Source of the DNA: CBDDEI01 sp965226775 | Lineage (GTDB): Bacteria > Chloroflexota > Dehalococcoidia > SHYD01 | Direction of reading: 5' to 3' | DNA length: 64,000 nucleotides | NCBI GenBank assembly: GCA_965226775.1 | Contig: CBDDEI010000002.1 | Span: forward strand, 2,046,001 to 2,110,000 | In this document: piece by piece, positions 55,023 through 63,971 of the stretch | How positions within the stretch are numbered: the first letter of the stretch is position 1 | How the letters are laid out: the number at the start of each line of letters is the position of its first letter | Notes under the pieces: generated by a model | What the model saw: the letters and a program-made list of their open reading frames with translations, nothing else | What the model was told of the DNA's origin: nothing | Database searches by the model: none | Position numbers and translations under genes: made by a program

Positions 55023-55562
55023 TTAGGCAGCCGGTTCTACAGTCCGCAGCCAGCGCCGCTCAACGCCCTTGATCTCGTTGTGGACAAAAGCCATCACTGC
55101 GCCGCCAATGCCTCCGCCCACCAGGTCGCTCACCACCGAAAAGAGGAAGTCCGATCCAACGCGTCCCATGAAGATTGTGAGCACGTCGTCCACAATAACC
55201 AGAACCACCGCCGCGGCAAGCGCCGTGTTGATGAACCGGTCCTTGGTGGTCTTTGCCTGGTCCGCCACAATGGTGACCACGGTGCCGGGGATAAGCCCGC
55301 CGTACAGTACTACGGTGGGCCAGTTAGCAAGCTGGTTGTAGAGCGGGCTATAATCGCCCCTAAAGATCCCCCAGGCGGCAGGCTCAAGAATGAAGCCGCT
55401 GCCAAAAAGTCCTGCCGCAAGCGCCAGCCGCAGCAGCACCAGGCCGCTGGTTGCCGCCCTGGGGCGTATGCCGGTTTCCCGCAACAGGCCCCAGTTGTTC
55501 GCTGTAAGTATGAGCCAGGTTACCAGCGCGGCAACCACAGATAGAAACGACCACAGCCACAC
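55023..55562 (-). CDS. Integral membrane protein, four or more helices, unknown family
   Basis: 179 aa with hydrophobic segments at about residues 1-20, 40-60, 85-105, 118-138 and a weaker fifth around 145-160. Not recognised. GTG start at 55562 with AGGAGG 8 nt upstream. Follows the NIPSNAP gene by 12 nt on the same strand, so co-transcription is likely. Confidence 0.75.
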   Translation of the reverse strand: MWLWSFLSVVAALVTWLILTANNWGLLRETGIRPRAATSGLVLLRLALAAGLFGSGFILEPAAWGIFRGDYSPLYNQLANWPTVVLYGGLIPGTVVTIVADQAKTTKDRFINTALAAAVVLVIVDDVLTIFMGRVGSDFLFSVVSDLVGGGIGGAVMAFVHNEIKGVERRWLRTVEPAA

Positions 55563-55574
55563 GGATAGTACCTC

Positions 55575-56243
55575 CTAACGTAGTGCTGAGTAGGCCGTCG
55601 GCCTCAGGATGGTATTGGTGATGTTGAGGATGACCGGCCGGCCATCTCGCAGTGATTGCGCCGATGCCTCAACCCATTCGGGATCGCTGCGGAACGCTCC
55701 CCAGACTTTCTCCCGCGCGCCCAGACTCTCGTAGGCTACCAGGTAATCCAAACGATTATTCACTCCTACTTCCTCAGTCCAGTAGCCAATGTTGTGGATG
55801 CCGTGCTTCTCAAAGAGACGGCAGGTGACGTTGGCAAAGCGCTGGTTAAGGGAGGGCAGGTGGCCGGTCTCGGTGTCGTACCTCCGCAGCTCGTAGACTC
55901 GGCCCTCGCCACTCTCCGGCTCCTGGGGCGAGTAATCCGTAGGACGGAGGATGACGTTGCTAATCTTGTTGACAATGGGTGAGCCTCTCTCAGCCGTTTC
56001 TTTGTTGGATGCCACCCACTCAGGATCAGTACGGAACCCCTCCCATGCAGGGTAGCGGTCCGCTAGGTTGTCATACCCAACGATGTACACAAGGCGTCCG
56101 GTGGTGCCTATCTCTTCCGTCCAGTAGCCAAAGTTGTGCATACCATGCTTTGCAAACAGTTTGGTAGTAAGGCTGCCGAAGCGTTCGTTCAGCGCCGGCA
56201 GATGGCCGGGAGCGGCCTCATAGATGCGTAGCTCGTGAATCAT
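55575..56243 (-). CDS. NIPSNAP-family protein, two domains
   Basis: 222 aa. Two tandem NIPSNAP (dimeric alpha-beta barrel) repeats: IHELRIYEAAPGHLPALNERF and VYELRRYDTETGHLPSLNQRF, each followed by HNxGYWTEE and ending ILRPT. The family is found near oxidoreductases and mono-oxygenases but has no firm function. Soluble. RBS AGGAGG. Confidence 0.9.
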   Translation of the reverse strand: MIHELRIYEAAPGHLPALNERFGSLTTKLFAKHGMHNFGYWTEEIGTTGRLVYIVGYDNLADRYPAWEGFRTDPEWVASNKETAERGSPIVNKISNVILRPTDYSPQEPESGEGRVYELRRYDTETGHLPSLNQRFANVTCRLFEKHGIHNIGYWTEEVGVNNRLDYLVAYESLGAREKVWGAFRSDPEWVEASAQSLRDGRPVILNITNTILRPTAYSALR

Positions 56244-56453
56244 AGCGCCCTCCTGACTAATATCAGTAAATAGTATAGCGGAAGGGCAGTGTCTTGCGTT
56301 GGTATACCCACACCATGGACCGCTACGAGAACTGGAAAATGAGGAAAGTGAGGGAAAGTGGGAATCCTGACCTCCAGGCTACTATCCTTCTCCCTCGGAG
56401 GCAAGGAGGGGGAAACGCGCTGCGTAAGCTTAAGCGCCGCTGGCTACGATTGC

Positions 56454-57689
56454 TTAGTGCTTGGGTAGCGTGAACGTAAAAGTTGCTCCCTGGCCGGGGG
56501 CGCTCTTCACCCAGATGCGTCCGCCGTGAGCCTCTACAATGGCCTTGGCAATGCTCAAGCCCAACCCGCTGCCAGCCGCTTTCTGAGTGCGGGCCTTGTC
56601 CCCGCGGTAGAACCGCTCGAAGACCTTCTCAGCTTCCTCCGGCGCAATGCCCTCGCCCGTGTCGATGACATCCACCTGCACCTCTTGCCCTTGGTCGCTC
56701 GCCTGAATAGAGACTGCTCCGTCCGCGGGCGTGTGGCGTATGGCATTCTGCACCAGGTTGAACAGCACACGGTGCACCCGGCTGGCATCCACCAGCACGG
56801 TGAGCGTCTCGTCCTCTACGTGCCCTTGCAAAGAGAGCCCGCTCTGACGCGCCTGCGCGCTCATGCTCTCCAACGCATCGGAGATAAGGTCGTGCAGGCT
56901 GGCGCGCTCCAAGTGGAGTTGCAAAACGCCCGTGTCTATCTGAGTCAGCTCAAATAGGTCGTCAATGAGCACACTCAACTCCCCTACTTCGTGCTCTAGC
57001 ATCTGGAGATAGCGTCGCACCGTCTCAGGGTCTGTGACCACGCCATCGTTGATGCTCTCCACAATCGCACGGATGGACGCCACAGGTGTCCGCAGGTCGT
57101 GGGATACCGCCACAAACATCTCCCGTCGCGCCTGCTCAAGGGCTTGCTGGCGCTTGAAGGCGTCCTCAATGCGGGCGGCCATCACGTTAAATGCCTCGGC
57201 CAGCTCACTAAGCTCACTCTTGCCGCCAACCTCCACGCGCGTCTGAAGATCGCCGCCAATCATCCGCTGCACGCCCACAGACAGTCGTTGAATGGACGTC
57301 CGCAGCGATTCTGATAGGAGATAGGTCAAGAACGCAGAGAGTCCCAGGGAGAAGAGCAGCACCAGCGCCAGCAGGGCGAGGTCGTGTGCGGAGATGAACA
57401 TGAGCTGGGCAATGAACCAGGTGTTGGCAATGGCCACCACCACCACCACCAGCGGGATCACCAGCAAACGCAGCCGTACGGAGTGGAGGAAGGGGAAGTC
57501 GCCAAGGTAGACCGCCAAGTAGCCAACGGCCAGGGCAGCGCCGCCCGAGGCAAGCAGGAAGAGACCCAGCAGCGTAAGGTCTTGCAGAGGAGCCTGCAGC
57601 AAGGCTAGGCTTCCAGCCAGCACCGCCAGCGTGAGCGCGGCGAGCCCCAAAATGCCCGGTAGCAGGGTGGAACGCATCCAGGGGGTCAC
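56454..57689 (-). CDS. Sensor histidine kinase
   Basis: 411 aa. Two to four N-terminal membrane segments (residues ~5-125), HAMP at ~121-180, HisKA with phospho-acceptor H197 in VSHDLRTP, and HATPase with NLVQNAIRHTPADG (N box), DTGEGI and GSGLGLSIAK. The stop of the response-regulator gene overlaps the start of this gene by 4 nt (ATGA), so translation is coupled. The stimulus is unknown; proximity to TlpA and CcdA suggests an envelope or redox cue (inference). Confidence 0.95.
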   Translation of the reverse strand: MTPWMRSTLLPGILGLAALTLAVLAGSLALLQAPLQDLTLLGLFLLASGGAALAVGYLAVYLGDFPFLHSVRLRLLVIPLVVVVVAIANTWFIAQLMFISAHDLALLALVLLFSLGLSAFLTYLLSESLRTSIQRLSVGVQRMIGGDLQTRVEVGGKSELSELAEAFNVMAARIEDAFKRQQALEQARREMFVAVSHDLRTPVASIRAIVESINDGVVTDPETVRRYLQMLEHEVGELSVLIDDLFELTQIDTGVLQLHLERASLHDLISDALESMSAQARQSGLSLQGHVEDETLTVLVDASRVHRVLFNLVQNAIRHTPADGAVSIQASDQGQEVQVDVIDTGEGIAPEEAEKVFERFYRGDKARTQKAAGSGLGLSIAKAIVEAHGGRIWVKSAPGQGATFTFTLPKH

Positions 57690-58393
57690 GGGGTTGCCTC
57701 AAACTTGTAGCCCACACCCCAAACCGTCTTCAGGTAGCGGGGCCGCACCGGGTCCGCCTCAATCTTCTCCCTAATACGGCGCACATGCACCGTCACGGTG
57801 CTGGCATCGCCGGCGTAGTTGTAGTCCCACACCGCATCCATAAGTTGTTCACGGGTGAATACCTGGCCGGGGTGGCTGGCGAGAAAGTACAGGAGGTCGA
57901 ACTCCTTGGCAGTAAGAGTGGCCGGGCCAACCTGGGTCTGTACTCCCCTGGTAGAGGCGTCGATAGTGAGGTCGCCAAAGTGGAGGCTTTGCTGGGGCCC
58001 AACGGTGGTCTGTGAGGTGACCGCTCGGCGTAGCACCGCCTTGATGCGCGCTACAAGCTCTCGCGGGCTGAAGGGCTTGACTACATAGTCATCGGCGCCC
58101 AGCTCCAGACCAACGATGCGGTCGGTCTCCTCTCCCCGGGCAGTCAGCATAATGATGGGCACCTGGCTCTCCTTGCGGAGAATGCGGCACACCTCCATGC
58201 CGTCTATCACCGGCAGCATCAGGTCCAGTACCAGGAGGTCTGGTTGCCAGGAACGGAAGAGGGCCAGGGCCTCGCCGCCATCCTTGGCGCTGGCGACTTC
58301 GTAGCCTTCAAACGTGAGATAGCGCCCAAGCACGTCGGCCACCACCGGCCCGTCGTCTACCAGCAGCACACGGCCGCGGCTCGCTTCAGCCAC
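57686..58393 (-). CDS. OmpR-family response regulator
   Basis: 235 aa. Receiver with acidic pair D13-D14, phospho-acceptor D57, T84 and K106. C-terminal winged-helix DNA-binding domain (trans-reg-C type) with the recognition region near VTVHVRRIREKIEADP. Cognate of the overlapping histidine kinase. Followed upstream on the same strand by ccdA, 51 nt away. Confidence 0.96.
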   Translation of the reverse strand: MAEASRGRVLLVDDGPVVADVLGRYLTFEGYEVASAKDGGEALALFRSWQPDLLVLDLMLPVIDGMEVCRILRKESQVPIIMLTARGEETDRIVGLELGADDYVVKPFSPRELVARIKAVLRRAVTSQTTVGPQQSLHFGDLTIDASTRGVQTQVGPATLTAKEFDLLYFLASHPGQVFTREQLMDAVWDYNYAGDASTVTVHVRRIREKIEADPVRPRYLKTVWGVGYKFEATP

Positions 58394-58444
58394 TTCTAGC
58401 GCGTTCCTCTCCGGCGCACGATGCTTCGCTGCTGCCCTGCGTCA

Positions 58445-59161
58445 TTACGTGCCCAAGGCGAGCGCACTGGAGATACGGGGGAGCAGGCCGGTAAACAGTG
58501 ATATCCCAAAGGCGATGAGCATCACGCCCGCCGCCTGGTGCGCGACCTCCAACCAGCGGCCCTGTGTGCGCAGTAACTGGCTCGTCCAGCCGGTCACTAG
58601 TCCTGCCGCCACAAAGGGCACCATCAAGCCAAAGGAGAAGCTGGCCAGCAACGCCGCTCCGTAGCCTGCCGATGTGCTGGTGCCAGCAACGGCGAGGATT
58701 GCGCCCAGGATTGGGCCGACACAGGGCGTCCACCCCAGGGCAAAGGTCGCGCCCACCAGGAAGGAGGCCAGCCAGCGGAACCGCACGCCCGTTGCCTGCT
58801 GAGGCTTGAACCACGGGATAAAGGTGGGCGTCTGGATCAACCCTAGAGTGATGAGACCCATGAGGATGATGAACACCCCGCTCACCTGGTTCAACCAGGG
58901 GCTGAAGGTGACCACCGCAGCAGAAAGGGTGCCCAGGGAGGCTCCCAGGGCTACAAAAACCACGGTGAACCCTAGGGAGAAGAGCAGGATGTTGACCGCC
59001 ATGGCCACCTGGTTCCTGGATTGAGCGCCGTCCACCTGCCCTGCCAGCGTGAAGCCGCCCAGGTATGAGAGGTAGAGGGGCACCAGGGCCAGCGTGCAAG
59101 GCGCCAGAAAAGATGCGACGCCTGTCGCAAAGGCTGCCAGATAGCTAAATGGAGCGTCCAT
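58445..59161 (-). CDS. ccdA: CcdA-type cytochrome c biogenesis/thiol-relay membrane protein
   Basis: 238 aa, about six membrane segments. The two conserved Cys that relay electrons across the membrane are C22 (FLAPCTLALVP) and C147 (GWTPCVGP). CcdA passes reductant from thioredoxin to extracytoplasmic thioredoxin-like proteins such as the TlpA-type protein upstream on the same strand (59397-60092). The 235-bp gap between them contains repeat-like sequence. In a probable operon with the two-component system. Confidence 0.92.
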   Translation of the reverse strand: MDAPFSYLAAFATGVASFLAPCTLALVPLYLSYLGGFTLAGQVDGAQSRNQVAMAVNILLFSLGFTVVFVALGASLGTLSAAVVTFSPWLNQVSGVFIILMGLITLGLIQTPTFIPWFKPQQATGVRFRWLASFLVGATFALGWTPCVGPILGAILAVAGTSTSAGYGAALLASFSFGLMVPFVAAGLVTGWTSQLLRTQGRWLEVAHQAAGVMLIAFGISLFTGLLPRISSALALGT

Positions 59162-59396
59162 CTACACCTCCGCCTCGCTAAAATGGCGCAGGGTGGTCTC
59201 TCGCAAGGGATCATGCCTGGCCATGTTAAGCCCTGTCGAACCCCTAGCGCCCGCCCCTACTTACGGCAGGCAGGCATGCCTACCGCAGGGAGGCCTGCTC
59301 CCATAAGCAGTCTTTAGCAAGCTCAGGACGAGGGGTTGTAACCGACTCGCGCTCAACCTAGAAGCTTGCCTAGCGTACGGTCGGGGTCACGTGTCC
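59162..59396. repeat. Intergenic repeat-like sequence between ccdA and tlpA
   Basis: Contains CCCTGTCGAACCCCT and AAGCTCAGGACGAGGGGTT, inverted AACCCCT/AGGGGTT arms (59239-59245 and 59331-59337) and the short palindrome GGCATGCC. Resembles dispersed repeats common in Chloroflexota. Confidence 0.5.
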
Positions 59397-60092
59397 CTAG
59401 GAGGCCTGCTCCTTGGCTTCCTTGAGCAGTCGCTGGATCCACTCCTCTGTGGTCGCGTACCCGCCTTCGCCAATGTGATCGTAGCGGATGCGGCCCTGCG
59501 CGTCGGCCAGGTAGAGGTGCGGCCAGTAGCGGTTCTCGTAAGCGCGCCAGGTCGAGAAGTCGTTATCCATCGCTACGGGCCATACCACGCCCAGCTCTTT
59601 CACCGCCTTCTGCACGTTAGCCAGATCCTTCTCATGGTTAAATTCAGGCGAATGTACACCCACGATGACTAGGCCATCGTCTGCATACTTGTCGTGCCAC
59701 TCTCGCAGATAGGGCAGGGTGTTGACGCAGTTGTAGCAACCGAAGGTCCAGAAGTCCACCACGACCACTTTGCCCCGCAATTCCGCGATGCTCAACGGCT
59801 CAGAGTTCACCCACGCAGTGATGTTCTGCAGCTCCGGCGCCGCTGGGGCGTCCACCGCGGCCGCCTGTTCGGCCGACGAGTCTGACGGCGTGCTGCTATC
59901 CGGCGTCACCGAGTCCGGCGTGACCGAATCAGGCGTTACCGAATCAGACTTAACCGAATCAGACGTTGTCGAACTCGGCGGCACCGAAGCCGGCGTCGCT
60001 GTAGGTGGTAGCCACGTTTGTAATGCCACAATGCTCCCCACTATTACCGTCACTGCCAACAACAGTCCTTTTACGCCGTATCTTCCAATCAT
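59397..60092 (-). CDS. TlpA-like extracytoplasmic thioredoxin-family protein
   Basis: 231 aa. One N-terminal membrane anchor (residues ~8-26), then a low-complexity linker with SDSVTPDSVTPDS repeats (~44-68), then a thioredoxin/AhpC-TSA domain with active site C119-Y-N-C122 in WTFGCYNC and the PVAMDNDFSTWRAY block. CYNC is unusual next to the common CPPC/CGPC. A likely substrate of the CcdA proteins. RBS GGAAGG. Confidence 0.9.
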   Translation of the reverse strand: MIGRYGVKGLLLAVTVIVGSIVALQTWLPPTATPASVPPSSTTSDSVKSDSVTPDSVTPDSVTPDSSTPSDSSAEQAAAVDAPAAPELQNITAWVNSEPLSIAELRGKVVVVDFWTFGCYNCVNTLPYLREWHDKYADDGLVIVGVHSPEFNHEKDLANVQKAVKELGVVWPVAMDNDFSTWRAYENRYWPHLYLADAQGRIRYDHIGEGGYATTEEWIQRLLKEAKEQAS

Positions 60093-60333
60093 GAGTCACC
60101 TTCCTGTATGCCAGACCTGTGTATCAGAGACTACTCTAACAGTAGACTACACATCAAACCTTGCCCGCTAGTCACTATTCTTACGTTTATCTTAAATCAT
60201 TTCCGCAAGCATTTAAGAGCCCCCATTAGAAGGGGGTTTCACGCCTGAAGCCGGCATGCCCATCATAACGGTAAGACGCTGGATCAGGTACGATGTATCG
60301 GTAACCCTATGCTAGTTACACCATCCTACCGCC

Positions 60334-61086
60334 ATGCCTGACATTCTGAGCTTCTTTGCTGCCATCGAGGGGTTCATGGTAGGCGTCGCCAGCCTGCTCC
60401 CCTTTGGTTATGCGTTCGGGGCAGGTATGGTGGCCTCGGTGAACCCTTGCGGCTTCTTCATGCTCCCGGCCTTCGGCACCTACTACCTGCGCACACAGGA
60501 TCCCGGCTTTGAGCAAGCGCACATCCTGCTGCGCTTGCTGCGGGCCGTCTACCTGGGCACGATTGCCTCCGCTGGCTTCGTGCTGCTCTTCGGTGTCGTG
60601 GGCTTAGCCCTCAGCCTGGGCGGCCAGAGCCTCATCAGGGTCTTCCCCTGGGCCGGCCTCCTCATTGGCATCGCGCTGGCGGGCACGGGGTTATGGCTCC
60701 TCCTCACCCACAACGATATCGGCATCTATGCCGCCAGCCGCATCCGCGCGCCGCTGGGCGGAAACATCGGCAACGTCTTCCTCTTTGGCATTGCTTACGG
60801 GATCTCATCCCTAAGCTGCACGCTGCCCATCTTCCTGGTAGTGGTGGGCACAGCGCTAAACAGTGGTGGGCTGGTAAATGGCCTCACCCAGTTCGTGAGC
60901 TACGGCCTGGGCATGGGGCTGGTGCTGGTGTTGGTAACCGTCAGCATGGCTGTGTTCCGCGGCGCGCTCACCAGCCGGCTACAAGCGCTGCTGCCCTACA
61001 TTCACCGCGTGGGCGCAGTCTTTCTGCTGGCCGCGGGAATCTACCTGATCTACTACTGGGTAGTGCTGGGCGATATCTTCGGCTAG
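60334..61086 (+). CDS. Second CcdA-like membrane protein
   Basis: 250 aa, about six membrane segments. Relay Cys at C39 (VNPCGFFMLPAF) and C162 (SLSCTLPIFL), the pattern of CcdA/DsbD beta-domain proteins, more diverged than 58445-59161. Divergently placed from the TlpA gene. Its last 4 nt overlap the 3' end of the FAD oxidoreductase on the other strand (convergent). Confidence 0.86.
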   Translation: MPDILSFFAAIEGFMVGVASLLPFGYAFGAGMVASVNPCGFFMLPAFGTYYLRTQDPGFEQAHILLRLLRAVYLGTIASAGFVLLFGVVGLALSLGGQSLIRVFPWAGLLIGIALAGTGLWLLLTHNDIGIYAASRIRAPLGGNIGNVFLFGIAYGISSLSCTLPIFLVVVGTALNSGGLVNGLTQFVSYGLGMGLVLVLVTVSMAVFRGALTSRLQALLPYIHRVGAVFLLAAGIYLIYYWVVLGDIFG

Positions 61087-62471
61087 TCCGCTACCCGAAA
61101 CGCCTCGAACTCGGTCAACGCTTCGTCCCAGCCCTCCCGCGTCTCCGACCCGATAGCGTCGGCGGCGCGGTAACCCATGTAGAGTGAGTGATGGGTGTTG
61201 TTGTGCAGGAACAGCCCCTGACGGCCAACCAGCCACAGGTTCCGGAAACCCTCCATCCACGCCATCACTGTCTTCATTGACTCCTGATAGGTGAGGTCAT
61301 AGATGGGGTAGACCTGGCTAAAACGGCGGCTGAACACCTCCTCCACCTCATCGGCGGCAACCAGCCCAGCCTCGTGCAGCGCGGGCAGCACGTACTGTAG
61401 CAGGTCGGCGTCGGAAGCCGAGATGATATCGCTATCCGGGTTGCAGGGGATGTCTAGGCAGAGCACCGTGTTGCCGGCAGGGCTCATGCGAGGGCTGAAC
61501 TTCTTGAACTCCACCGCTCGGTTAAAGGGGAACTGGGGCTCGGGAAAATAGTAGGTATCGGCATCACCCACGTTTGGTTTGTTGAGCGCCAGGTAGAGGA
61601 GCACCACCGCGCGGTAACGCAGGTTGCCCACGGCCTCCCGCACCTCATCCGGCGGCGCAGGAGTCATGCGTCGCACCAGCTCCGGCAGGGGCGCGCTCCA
61701 GATGCAGTGGCCCGCGGCCGCCTCCTGCCGCAGCCCGCGCGCCTCGTAGCGCACCGCGACCACCTGGTCCTCCGACCACACCACTTCCTGCACCGAGGCG
61801 GCGCGCTCTATGGTGACGCCATCCATACCTTCCAACGCCTGCTCGTAGGCTGCGGGGATCTGCCCAAAGCCGCCCTGGGGGTAATAGTATGTCGCCGGCG
61901 CGCCCCTGCCCGCAGCGGCCCGGAGCAGATCAGTAAAGCCGCGCTGGTTCACCCGCCGCTCCGCCTGGGCCACGGCGATCTGACTGCCCGGGAGACCCCA
62001 GGTTTTCTCCGCGTAGGGGCCGTAGAAGAGGTCGTAGAGGGGTCTGCCCAAGCGGCGCACCAGCAACGCTTCGTAGCTGCCCGCCGGGCTGGAGTTACCC
62101 TGCGCCTTCGCAAGTGCAATGCCAGCGGTGAGGGCCGCGAGTCTGGGAATCCCCAAACTGAGGGCAGCACGCGGCCCCAGCGGATAGGGTACGTAGCGGC
62201 CTGCGACTCGAATCTTACCGTGACGCGTGCGCTGAACAAGGTCTTGTCCGAGCAGCAGTTGGAGGTCGCGCAGGACGTCCGGAGCCAGCTCTGTATGGAG
62301 ACGGTGGGGCCCAAAGTCCAGGATGTAGTCTTTGTGCCGGAACCCGGCGGCCAGGCCCCCTAGCACCGGCGCTCGTTCCAGTAGCAACGAGCCGACGTCC
62401 CAGCGTTGCGCGAGGCGGTAGGCAGCAGCCAGTCCTGCCGGCCCTCCGCCCACGATCACTACCGAGGCCAC
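61083..62471 (-). CDS. NAD(P)/FAD-dependent amine-oxidase/phytoene-dehydrogenase-like protein
   Basis: 462 aa. Dinucleotide-binding fold at the N-terminus with VVIVGGGPAGLAAAYRLA, then the second FAD signature GGLAAGFRHKDYILDFGPHRLH, and near residue ~165 PYAEKTWGLPGSQIA, typical of protoporphyrinogen-oxidase- and UDP-galactopyranose-mutase-like proteins. Which reaction it catalyses is unclear. It sits 27 nt beyond a GT-C-like membrane protein on the same strand, so a role in glycan or lipid modification is possible (inference). Confidence 0.82.
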   Translation of the reverse strand: MASVVIVGGGPAGLAAAYRLAQRWDVGSLLLERAPVLGGLAAGFRHKDYILDFGPHRLHTELAPDVLRDLQLLLGQDLVQRTRHGKIRVAGRYVPYPLGPRAALSLGIPRLAALTAGIALAKAQGNSSPAGSYEALLVRRLGRPLYDLFYGPYAEKTWGLPGSQIAVAQAERRVNQRGFTDLLRAAAGRGAPATYYYPQGGFGQIPAAYEQALEGMDGVTIERAASVQEVVWSEDQVVAVRYEARGLRQEAAAGHCIWSAPLPELVRRMTPAPPDEVREAVGNLRYRAVVLLYLALNKPNVGDADTYYFPEPQFPFNRAVEFKKFSPRMSPAGNTVLCLDIPCNPDSDIISASDADLLQYVLPALHEAGLVAADEVEEVFSRRFSQVYPIYDLTYQESMKTVMAWMEGFRNLWLVGRQGLFLHNNTHHSLYMGYRAADAIGSETREGWDEALTEFEAFRVAD

Positions 62472-62498
62472 ACCGTCTTGCTATAAGAGAAAAGGGGG

Positions 62499-63971
62499 CT
62501 AAGCACTGCTTTGTGCTCTGGCACGCAACCACCGGTGGCTGTAGATCATTCCTGCGCACAGGAGAAGCCAGAACCCAGTCAGGATCCAGGTGCGGGGCTC
62601 GTAGCTGGTGTAGAAGGGATACGCCTGGGCCAGTAGCCGGAAGGGCTCCCAGGCCAGGGCAAAGGGGTCCACTACGAGCACCACATCCTCCGCCGCCGCC
62701 TCTGCATACAGCGCGCGAGTAATGAGCAGCGTATACAGCCCCAGCACCGCGGCGCTCCCCATCCACAGCGCCGAAACCTGCACCCGGGAGAGCGTCCATG
62801 CCAGGAGCGGCGCGAGCAACGGCAGCACGACAATGAGCATGCGGCCGGGGAACCACCAGCCGCGCATCGTCAACGATAAGAAGGCGGCAACCAGCACTTG
62901 CGTCACCAACAGCAGCGCGAGGGTCCAGCGCACGCGAGGAGGCTGTCTGAGGAGCCACGGCACGGCCGGCAGCGCGAGCAGCAGGACTGGCGTCCACCGC
63001 AGCACACCAAACTCGCCATCGAACCACAGCCCTGCCAGCCTGTAGAGACGCTCCCACAGTACAAAGTGGCTGCCCACCAGCTCCAGGGTATCCTTGCCGG
63101 CGTACAGCACGTTCACCACGTAGGGCGTCAACCCGCCGTAGGTCGCCAGGTGGAACCAGGCGTAGCCCATGCCCGTGACCGCTGTGCCCAAGAGGAACGG
63201 CCCGCGCAGACCGGCCGGCATACGCGCCAGGGCGATGAGCCCGGCTACCGCACCCACCAGCAGGTACTTGCTGCCCAGCCATGCCAGACCGTTGAACGCG
63301 AGCAGCAGCAGCAACGCGCCGCGCCAACCCAAGCGAGGCTGCACCAGGATAAGCGTCGCAAGGACGAGGCAGAGGGCGGCAGGCATCTCCGGATAGACCT
63401 GCGTGCTGTAGACAAAGAGGGGGGCGCTGAGCCCCAGCAGCCCAGCCGAGATAACGGATGCGCCGAGGTTCCCGGTGATGCGATAGGCAAGGAGCATCAT
63501 GCCCGCCGCGGTCAGGCCGCCGATAAGTCCCAGGAACCCCTTAGCCGCATCGACGCCGCCCAGCGCGTAGGCCGGCGCGATGAGCAGCGGCAACCCCACG
63601 TTGTGCGGGGAGAGGATGCGCCCCTGCGCGTCCGGCGCAGATTGATGCCATAGCGGCTGGGAATGATCATAGTACGCGGTGTAGCGCTTCAGCTCGTAGT
63701 CGTTGCGGAGGTCTAGGTCGCCGTCCTCTAATAGGCTCACCGTAGTCAGCAGATAAAAGGGTTCGTCCGCCGTGACGCGTGCGCCGTGGCTGGCCCGCAG
63801 GGGCACGCCCCACTGGTAACACCATGCCAGCACAACCGCCAGCAGGAGCGCCGTACACACAACGGGAAGCGTGAGCCTCCCAACTTCACCCCGCTGCGTA
63901 GCCTGGGATTCGGCGCGGCGTTGCAGCAACCCTGCCAGGCCCGAGCGCGCGCCGGCCAGCGTCGTGCTCAC
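62499..63971 (-). CDS. GT-C-like polytopic membrane glycosyltransferase (ArnT/PMT-related)
   Basis: 490 aa with about ten to twelve hydrophobic segments. The first periplasmic loop has TADEPFYLLTTVSLLEDGDLDLRNDYE, the acidic D-E motif of GT-C transferases. A later loop region holds HSQPLWHQSAPDAQGRILSPHNVG. Transfer of a sugar from a lipid carrier is likely from the family, but the substrate is unknown. The start is at 63971 near the window edge. Confidence 0.78.
   Translation of the reverse strand: MSTTLAGARSGLAGLLQRRAESQATQRGEVGRLTLPVVCTALLLAVVLAWCYQWGVPLRASHGARVTADEPFYLLTTVSLLEDGDLDLRNDYELKRYTAYYDHSQPLWHQSAPDAQGRILSPHNVGLPLLIAPAYALGGVDAAKGFLGLIGGLTAAGMMLLAYRITGNLGASVISAGLLGLSAPLFVYSTQVYPEMPAALCLVLATLILVQPRLGWRGALLLLLAFNGLAWLGSKYLLVGAVAGLIALARMPAGLRGPFLLGTAVTGMGYAWFHLATYGGLTPYVVNVLYAGKDTLELVGSHFVLWERLYRLAGLWFDGEFGVLRWTPVLLLALPAVPWLLRQPPRVRWTLALLLVTQVLVAAFLSLTMRGWWFPGRMLIVVLPLLAPLLAWTLSRVQVSALWMGSAAVLGLYTLLITRALYAEAAAEDVVLVVDPFALAWEPFRLLAQAYPFYTSYEPRTWILTGFWLLLCAGMIYSHRWLRARAQSSA

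Noticed and set aside
59880..59975. Repeated GTnACCGAATCnGnC units read as a possible CRISPR array
   Set aside because: The units are 15 bp in phase with codons and encode the SDSVTPDSVTPDS linker of the TlpA-like protein; there are no spacers.
62215..63327. A 370-codon minus-strand frame overlapping the GT-C-like and FAD genes
   Set aside because: It is in another frame of the same strand over two better-supported genes; Ala/Arg-rich composition with no motifs.
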